Shown here: piece after piece, positions 13,670-18,008 of the stretch
How the letters are laid out: each line of letters begins with the position of its first letter
Position numbering within the stretch: the first letter of the stretch is position 1
Assembly: GCA_035604635.1 (NCBI GenBank)
Contig: DATNIC010000082.1
Span: 1 to 18,008, forward strand
Reading direction: 5' to 3'
Source of the DNA: DATNIC01 sp035604635
GTDB lineage: Bacteria; Vulcanimicrobiota; Vulcanimicrobiia; Vulcanimicrobiales; Vulcanimicrobiaceae
Length of the DNA stretch: 18,008 nucleotides
Made by a program: the position numbers and the translations under genes
Notes under the pieces: generated by a model
Database searches by the model: none
The model's input: the letters and a program-made list of their open reading frames with translations, nothing else
What the model was told of the DNA's origin: nothing

Positions 13670-14599
13670 ATGAAACGATCGGCCGCGCTTGCGCTGCTTT
13701 GTGGTCTCCCCGCTATCGCATCAGCGGGGCGAGCCGACACGCTCACGCCGATCAAAGTCGGTGCATCGTACGACGAAGACTTTGCCGAGGGTTTCTTCGG
13801 CGCCGATAGCGGGATCTTCAAGCAGGCCGGGCTCGACGCAGCCGTCACCGGCCTCATGAACGGCGGCGCGCTCGCGGCAGCCGTGATGTCCGGCTCACTC
13901 GACGTCGTGACGACCAACACCGGCGCGATGGCGACCGCGCACGCGCGCGGCTTGCCCCTCGTCCTCATTGCGCCGGGTGCGAATTATTCGAACACGGCCG
14001 TAACCGCTGCGCTCCTCGTTCTCAAGGACTCGCCGATCAAAACGGCAGGCGACCTGAGCGGCAAGACGATTGCGGTCACGACCCTCCGCACGCTCTATCA
14101 CACGTCGGTGCGCAACTGGATCGACAAGAACGGCGGCAATTCCGAAGCGGCCGCCTACCTCGAATTGCCGCTCTCGACGATGCTGCCTGCTTTGAAGGGC
14201 GGCCGCGTCGATGCGATCGCCTGCGTCGAGCCGTGGGTGACGCAAGCGAAGCCCGAGACACGCGTCCTCGGCGTTCCCTACGCGAGCCTTGCACCGGCGT
14301 TCATGATCAGCGGTTGGGTCACGACGAAGACCTGGTACGACGCGAACCGCGACACGGCTCGAAAGTTCGTCCGCTCGGTCGAGATAATCGCCAATTGGGC
14401 AAACAAAAATCCCCAAGCGACTGCTGCGATCATGTCCAAGTATTTCAGCGTCCCGCTCGAAACCGTCGCCTCAATGCAGCGCACGAAGATGTCAACGAAG
14501 CTCGATCCTTCCTATATTCAGCCGGTCATCGACGTGCTCTACAAGTACAAGGTCATCGATCGCCAATTTGCCGCGGCGGAGCTCTTCGCGACGGCCTGA
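13670..14599 (+). CDS. NMT1/SsuA-like ABC transporter periplasmic substrate-binding protein, copy 2
   Basis: A 309-residue secreted binding protein, paralogous to the one at 1695-2642. Residues 1-22 form a Sec signal peptide (ending GRAD). The mature protein keeps the family pattern: IKVGASYDEDFAEGFFGADS, GIFKQAGLDAAVTGLMNGG, SGSLDVVTTNTGAM, the GDLSGKTIAVTTL opening of lobe two, RVDAIACVEPWV, and a LDPSYIQPVIDVLYKYKVID C-terminus that closely matches the first copy. Upstream in-frame codons reach a stop at 13634 without another start, so ATG 13670 is firm although its ribosome site is weak. It stands alone, without permease or ATPase genes, and precedes the RidA/GntR operon by 73 bp. Substrate unknown. 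Confidence 0.9.
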   Translation: MKRSAALALLCGLPAIASAGRADTLTPIKVGASYDEDFAEGFFGADSGIFKQAGLDAAVTGLMNGGALAAAVMSGSLDVVTTNTGAMATAHARGLPLVLIAPGANYSNTAVTAALLVLKDSPIKTAGDLSGKTIAVTTLRTLYHTSVRNWIDKNGGNSEAAAYLELPLSTMLPALKGGRVDAIACVEPWVTQAKPETRVLGVPYASLAPAFMISGWVTTKTWYDANRDTARKFVRSVEIIANWANKNPQATAAIMSKYFSVPLETVASMQRTKMSTKLDPSYIQPVIDVLYKYKVIDRQFAAAELFATA

Positions 14600-14606
14600 T
14601 CGGCCC

Positions 14607-14634
14607 TTGACAAGACCGGTATTGTTGGTATAGT
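14607..14634 (+). promoter_or_regulatory. Strong sigma70-type promoter of the RidA/GntR operon
   Basis: TTGACA (14607-14612) is a perfect -35 box. After 16 bp comes TATAGT (14629-14634), a 5-of-6 match to TATAAT in an acceptable spacing. The predicted start of transcription is near 14641, about 32 nt before the first gene of the operon. It is the best promoter match in the window. Confidence 0.78.
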
Positions 14635-14645
14635 CCTTATATCAA
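14625..14645. promoter_or_regulatory. Candidate HutC-type GntR operator overlapping the -10 box
   Basis: TTGGTATA (14625-14632) and TATATCAA (14638-14645) form an inverted repeat with one mismatch, separated by GTCCT. Within it, GTATAGTC (14628-14635) matches the HutC-subfamily operator pattern GT-N-TA-N-AC at all but one position and resembles NagR/DasR sites such as TGGTCTAGACCA. The site covers the -10 box and the probable transcription start, so a bound repressor would block initiation. A HutC-type GntR/UTRA regulator is encoded two genes downstream in the same operon, which suggests autoregulation. The sequence match is seen; the binding is inference. Confidence 0.55.
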
Positions 14646-14672
14646 CTTCCAGCCGCCGGGAGAGTCTTCGCC

Positions 14673-14993
14673 ATGGTCATCGTGATCGTCCATCACTGGT
14701 GCAAACCCGGTATGCTCGACGCCGCGATCAAGCGCATCGACGAAAACGGCGATTCCTCGGCGGAAGCGCCCGGCTTTCTCTTTCGTTACCGGCTCGCGCG
14801 GCCCGATGAGCCGATGCGTCTCTCGACGGTGACGGCGTGGACGTCGGCCGAGGCGTACCGCGCGTGGAAAGACGAGCGCAACAAGTACGACGCGGCGACC
14901 GGCGCCGTCAATCCCTACGAGCGCGCCGTCAACGAAATCTTCGAAGTCAAACACGCTCATGGAGAGATGCCGGCCGCGATGCTCCCGGCATGA
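14673..14993 (+). CDS. ABM-like dimeric alpha/beta-barrel protein
   Basis: A 106-residue protein that looks like the antibiotic-biosynthesis-monooxygenase (ABM)/dimeric ferredoxin-fold group, which act as small cofactor-free oxygenases or non-catalytic partners. Seen: an opening strand MVIVIVHHWCKPGMLDAAIKRI as in the family start, GFLFRYRLARPDEP, then VTAWTSAEAYRAWKDE, which matches the usual strand-then-helix signature, and a C-terminal strand NEIFEV. No metal or cofactor motif is expected for this group. A GGGAGAG ribosome site precedes the ATG. It is the first gene after the promoter and its TGA overlaps the next ATG (ATGA), so it is translationally coupled to the RidA-like protein. Substrate unknown. 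Confidence 0.75.
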   Translation: MVIVIVHHWCKPGMLDAAIKRIDENGDSSAEAPGFLFRYRLARPDEPMRLSTVTAWTSAEAYRAWKDERNKYDAATGAVNPYERAVNEIFEVKHAHGEMPAAMLPA

Positions 14994-16174
14994 CGGCCGC
15001 TCCACAAGCCGCTTGGAAACCCGAGGCGCTCGTCGAGGATGAGCGCGGTCGGGGCGTCCCCGCGGTCGTGCGGTTCGGACCGTATCTCTTCGTCGCCGGC
15101 TCCGACGGCTATCGTTCGCTCCAGGACGAGCGCATCGATCCGAAGCTCGCCGAAAACGCAATCGAGCAGTGCCGCAACTCGTACGGCCGCGTCGCGCGCC
15201 GATTGGAGCGCGCCGGCTACGGCGGCGATTGCGCGATCTGGATCGAGAACTTCACGAGCGGACAGCACTGGCGGCTCGAACGCATGGCGCTGTGGCCCGA
15301 ATATTTCGGCGAAGAGAACCACGAGCGCGCCGTGAGCTTCGGCGCGCAGACGCGGATGGACGGGATCAATATGCTGACGTCGATCGTCATGGCGATCGAT
15401 CCCGCGCTCGAGCGCCGCGTCGCGGTCCCGGCTCCGCACCGCGGACGCGCATCGCGCTGCACGCGCGTCGGACCGTTCACGTTCGTCATCGGCGTGCGCG
15501 GCGGCGAAGATCCCGTGACCAAGGAAGCTGCTCCCGAAGAAACACCCGGGTCGTTCGACCTGCAGCTCGATAACGCGTTCAAATGGCTTGCGTCGCATCT
15601 CGGTCGCGACGAGAACGTCCCGGAGAACTTTTTGCGCGTCGACGCGACGATGCGTGCGGCGCGGTTCATCCCGCGTTTCGAAGCGGCGGTCCGTCAGCGC
15701 TTCGGCGGCAAGATCCCTTTTGCATCGTACGCGATCGGGACGCCGCTCGGCGGTCATCACGAGCAAGAGCTCGGCGGCGTCGCGATCATCCCGGGCGAAA
15801 AGAAATCCGTCTTTTGGTCGAACGACGGGAGCGTCGCCGATGCGACTACCGGCGGCGGCCTCGTCTTCTTGCGCAGCGTCTCCGGCGTCGTCGACGAGAA
15901 AAGCGGGAAGATCCTCAAAGACTCATACGGCGACACGCGCGCGCAAACAGCACAGGCCGTGCGCAACGTCGAGACCTTGCTCTCGAAAGCCGGCTCAAGC
16001 CTCGAGCGGGTCGTCAGGCTGGATGTTTTCTTGAAGGATATCTACGCGCAAGACGAAGTCGTCGACGCGCTGCGCGGGAAGTTCGGTTCGTGCGGGCCTG
16101 CAATCAGTTTTTTAGGCTGCGAACCGCGTAACCTCGCGGAAGTCGAGATGATCGCGATCGCAGGGGCGGCCTAA
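14990..16174 (+). CDS. Protein with three tandem RidA/YjgF-like domains
   Basis: A 394-residue protein starting at the ATG that overlaps the previous stop (ATGA). The C-terminal part (about 272-392) is clearly RidA/YjgF: LVFLRSVSGVVDEKSG, GDTRAQTAQAVRNVETLLSKAG, ERVVRLDVFLKDI and LAEVEMIAIA. RidA proteins deaminate reactive enamine/imine intermediates and 2-aminomuconate-type products. The middle part (148-268) has the same fold order: RVGPFTFVIGVRG, a long helix near 190-205, NFLRVDATMRAARFIPRFE, and a closing YAIGTPLGGHHEQELGGVAII. The N-terminal part (20-137) repeats it: VVRFGPYLFVAGSDG, LAENAIEQCRNSYGRVARRL, CAIWIENF and MLTSIVMAID. RidA is normally a homotrimer of single domains about 130 residues long, so this looks like a single-chain trimer. 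The GntR gene follows 3 bp later. The C-terminal domain is secure; the other two are divergent. Confidence 0.85.
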   Translation: MTAAPQAAWKPEALVEDERGRGVPAVVRFGPYLFVAGSDGYRSLQDERIDPKLAENAIEQCRNSYGRVARRLERAGYGGDCAIWIENFTSGQHWRLERMALWPEYFGEENHERAVSFGAQTRMDGINMLTSIVMAIDPALERRVAVPAPHRGRASRCTRVGPFTFVIGVRGGEDPVTKEAAPEETPGSFDLQLDNAFKWLASHLGRDENVPENFLRVDATMRAARFIPRFEAAVRQRFGGKIPFASYAIGTPLGGHHEQELGGVAIIPGEKKSVFWSNDGSVADATTGGGLVFLRSVSGVVDEKSGKILKDSYGDTRAQTAQAVRNVETLLSKAGSSLERVVRLDVFLKDIYAQDEVVDALRGKFGSCGPAISFLGCEPRNLAEVEMIAIAGAA

Positions 16175-16177
16175 GCG

Positions 16178-16951
16178 ATGGCGCGCCCGGTCAACGCCAA
16201 GCTCGACGTCGCGCCGCGCTCGCTCGCAGGCCACGCGCGCACGCCGCTCTACAATCAAATCTTCTTGCTGCTGCGCAACAAGATCCTCAACGGCGAATAT
16301 CCCAACGGCGCGTTCCTTCCCAGCGAGTCCGAGATCGCAAGCTCGTTCGGCGTCTCGCGCATCACGGCGAAGCGCGCGCTCAACGATCTCGCCGAAGCGG
16401 GTCTCGCCGTCCGGCAACGCGGGCGCGGGACGCGCGCGCGCAACAAGGGCGGCGGGACGATCGTCAGCGGCTCGGTCGAGAGCCTCGTCGATAGTCTGCG
16501 CGCAAACGCGCGCAATCAAATCGTCGAGGTCCTCGAGTTCGGCTACGTTACGCCGCCGCCCGACGTCGCGGCCGCCCTCCACCTTTCGCCAGGCGCAACG
16601 GCGCAGCGCGCCGTCCGCGTCTGCAGCGCCGACGGCGTTCCCTACTCGCATCTGACGACGTACATCCCGGCCGCGATCGGCACGAAGTGGACGTCGGCCG
16701 AGCTGCGGCGCAGCGGTATGATGTCTCAACTCGGACGCGTCGGCGTCCCCATCTCCTTCGCCGATCAAGTCGTCAGCGCGACGCTTGCTGACGGCGAGCT
16801 CGCGGCTGCGCTCGACGTCGGGATCGGGAGCGCGCTCATCCGCGCGGTCCGCGTCTCGTACACAAAGGGCGACGTCCCGACGGAATACCTCATCGCTCAC
16901 TACGCCCCCGACCGCTATCAATTCATCATGACGATGACGAACGAGGCATAA
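16178..16951 (+). CDS. GntR family transcriptional regulator, HutC/UTRA type
   Basis: A 257-residue DNA-binding regulator. The winged helix-turn-helix (about 22-86) is textbook GntR: PLYNQIFLLLRNKILNGEY, LPSESEIASSFGVSRITAKRAL and LAEAGLAVRQRGRGT. The following domain (about 105-252) has the layout of UTRA, the ligand-binding domain of HutC/NagR/FarR regulators, with VRVCSADGVPYSHLTTYIP and a final VPTEYLIAHYAPDRYQF strand pair. Such proteins normally repress catabolic genes until a pathway metabolite binds. It starts 3 bp after the RidA-like gene and ends 7 bp before the amidohydrolase, so it sits inside the operon it probably controls, and a HutC-type site covers the operon promoter. The effector cannot be predicted from sequence. 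Confidence 0.95.
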   Translation: MARPVNAKLDVAPRSLAGHARTPLYNQIFLLLRNKILNGEYPNGAFLPSESEIASSFGVSRITAKRALNDLAEAGLAVRQRGRGTRARNKGGGTIVSGSVESLVDSLRANARNQIVEVLEFGYVTPPPDVAAALHLSPGATAQRAVRVCSADGVPYSHLTTYIPAAIGTKWTSAELRRSGMMSQLGRVGVPISFADQVVSATLADGELAAALDVGIGSALIRAVRVSYTKGDVPTEYLIAHYAPDRYQFIMTMTNEA

Positions 16952-16958
16952 CAGCATC

Positions 16959-18008
16959 ATGGTTGAGTACAAATACGTCTCCGCGGACAATCACATCGAC
17001 TCGTGGTGGCTCCCGAAGAATCTCTATCAGGAGCGCCTCCCCGCGAAGCTGCGTGAAAAGGGCCCGCGCGTTGTTCAAGACCCTGACGGCAGCTACTGGT
17101 TTTGGGAAGACAAGCGGCGCCGCGAGTCGGCCGAAGGGTCGCACAACCGGATGCTGCTCGACCGCTTCTATTCGAAAGTCCACATCCCGACTGGCCTGAT
17201 GCCGCCGACCGACCCGAAGATGGTCCTCGAGCACATGGACATCTCGCACGTCTACGCTGGCATCTTCTTCAGCGACACGCGCAAGTGGAAGTTCGAAGAT
17301 CCAGAGCTCCGTTTGGCCGTGACCCGGATCTACAACGACTTCGTCATGGAGCTCAACGCGTACGCGCCCGAACGACTCATGTATCTTCCACAAGTCCCGG
17401 TGCAGGATGCGAAGGAGGCCGCGCCCGAGCTACGGCGATTGATCGACAAGGGCGTGAGAGCCGTTGAGTTCCACTGCTTCGATCTCGAGTTCCCGATCTA
17501 CAGCGAGGCCTGGGATCCGTTCTTCGCGACCGCGGCCGATGCCGGCGTCGTCCTGTGCTCGCACATCGGCGACACCGCGGGGACGCCGTACTGGCCGAAC
17601 GAGCGCGGTTCGTCATGGGCCGGCTTCACGACTGCGCCCCTCTCGGTCGCGAAGTTCATCCCGCAGTTCGTCTTCAGCGGGACGTTCGAGCGGTTTCCGA
17701 AGCTGCAAGTCTCGTTTGCGGAATGCCGCATCGGCTGGCTGCCCTTCATCTTCAGCTGGATGGACCGTCAAGTCGAGATCCGGCCGCCTGACCCAACCGT
17801 GCCCCTGAGCCTGATGCCGACGGAATACGTCAAGCGCAACATGACGTTTACGTTCGAGGAAGACCGGGTCGGCGCGCGGATGATTCAATACGACTGGTCG
17901 AACCTGTTCGACGTTGCGATCTGGGGCTCCGATTATCCGCACGAACAGGGGACGTGGCCCGAGCCGGCCGGGATGTTGGAGGAGATGCTCGTCGGCCTCA
18001 CTCCGGAG
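16959..18008 (+). CDS. Amidohydrolase family 2 (ACMSD-type TIM-barrel) enzyme, 3' end outside window
   Basis: An open frame of 350 codons from ATG 16959 to the window edge. It has the amidohydrolase-2 pattern: SADNHID near the start (Asp10 and His12, in the place of the usual first metal-binding motif), LCSHIGDTAG (His202), SFAECRIGWLPFIFSWMD (about 252-269) as in the E-x-G-I-G-W-x-P helix of the family, and WGSDYPHEQGTWP (322-334) with the catalytic-type Asp325. This superfamily includes ACMSD, gamma-resorcylate and 5-carboxyvanillate decarboxylases and related hydrolases, so decarboxylation or hydrolysis of a carboxylated aromatic or muconate-type compound is likely. It follows the GntR gene by 7 bp and appears to be part of the same operon. 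The exact reaction is unknown. Few residues can be missing, as family members often end near 350-400. Confidence 0.9.
   Translation, partial: MVEYKYVSADNHIDSWWLPKNLYQERLPAKLREKGPRVVQDPDGSYWFWEDKRRRESAEGSHNRMLLDRFYSKVHIPTGLMPPTDPKMVLEHMDISHVYAGIFFSDTRKWKFEDPELRLAVTRIYNDFVMELNAYAPERLMYLPQVPVQDAKEAAPELRRLIDKGVRAVEFHCFDLEFPIYSEAWDPFFATAADAGVVLCSHIGDTAGTPYWPNERGSSWAGFTTAPLSVAKFIPQFVFSGTFERFPKLQVSFAECRIGWLPFIFSWMDRQVEIRPPDPTVPLSLMPTEYVKRNMTFTFEEDRVGARMIQYDWSNLFDVAIWGSDYPHEQGTWPEPAGMLEEMLVGLTPE

Noticed and set aside
14957..15766. 269-codon minus-strand open frame inside the triple RidA gene
   Set aside because: It is antisense to a frame with recognisable RidA motifs and ATGA coupling to its neighbour; the product has no motif.
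1..18008. Mobile element or genomic island signature
   Set aside because: No transposase, integrase, phage gene, terminal inverted repeat, tRNA-associated direct repeat or clear composition shift was found.

Overview
This is an 18 kb stretch of GC-rich bacterial chromosome, densely coding on both strands. It holds 17 full-length genes, two genes cut by the window edges (ftsH on the left, an amidohydrolase on the right) and one possible gene remnant. No tRNA, rRNA, CRISPR array, transposase or integrase was seen. Uniform composition, Sec-type secreted proteins, a flagellar rod/hook-type protein and many secreted proteins of unknown function point to a free-living Gram-negative-type heterotroph. 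A member of an under-sampled soil phylum such as Candidatus Eremiobacterota (WPS-2) would fit, but that is an impression from gene style, not a proven placement.

Layout. (1) 1-387: 3' end of ftsH on +. (2) 384-6967, all on the minus strand, transcribed right to left with short gaps (8-45 bp): beta-propeller-like protein, large secreted alpha/beta-hydrolase-like protein, thioredoxin reductase (trxB), secreted Ser/Thr-rich protein, NMT1/SsuA-like substrate-binding protein, Rieske ring-hydroxylating oxygenase. (3) 7021-7839 on +, divergent from block 2: an XRE-type helix-turn-helix fused to a metallo-beta-lactamase-fold hydrolase; a small inverted repeat lies between the two. (4) 7860-10043 on minus: VOC (glyoxalase I-fold) protein, FlgG/FlgF-like protein, a clear intrinsic terminator, and a secreted Pro/Gln-rich protein with its own promoter and a hairpin that places its Shine-Dalgarno in the loop. 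(5) 10088-11290 on minus: a second Rieske oxygenase, divergent from (6) 11345-13014 on +: a LivK-type binding protein translationally coupled (TTGA) to a small membrane-anchored protein. (7) 13111-14599: a secreted two-cysteine protein and a second NMT1/SsuA-like binding protein. (8) 14607-18008 on +: a consensus-like sigma70 promoter overlapped by a HutC-type GntR operator candidate, then a tight operon: ABM-like ferredoxin-fold protein, a 394-residue protein read here as three tandem RidA/YjgF domains, a GntR/UTRA regulator, and an amidohydrolase-2 (ACMSD-type) enzyme.

How it fits together. The window looks like a catabolic neighbourhood: two Rieske oxygenases, three solute-binding proteins without permease or ATPase genes, and a self-regulated operon pairing an imine/enamine-type RidA fusion with an ACMSD-family amidohydrolase. 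The operon at 14607-18008 is the best candidate for an undescribed system. Its substrate cannot be read from sequence; nitrogen-containing aromatic or amino-muconate-like intermediates are a hypothesis based on what RidA and ACMSD-family enzymes do elsewhere.
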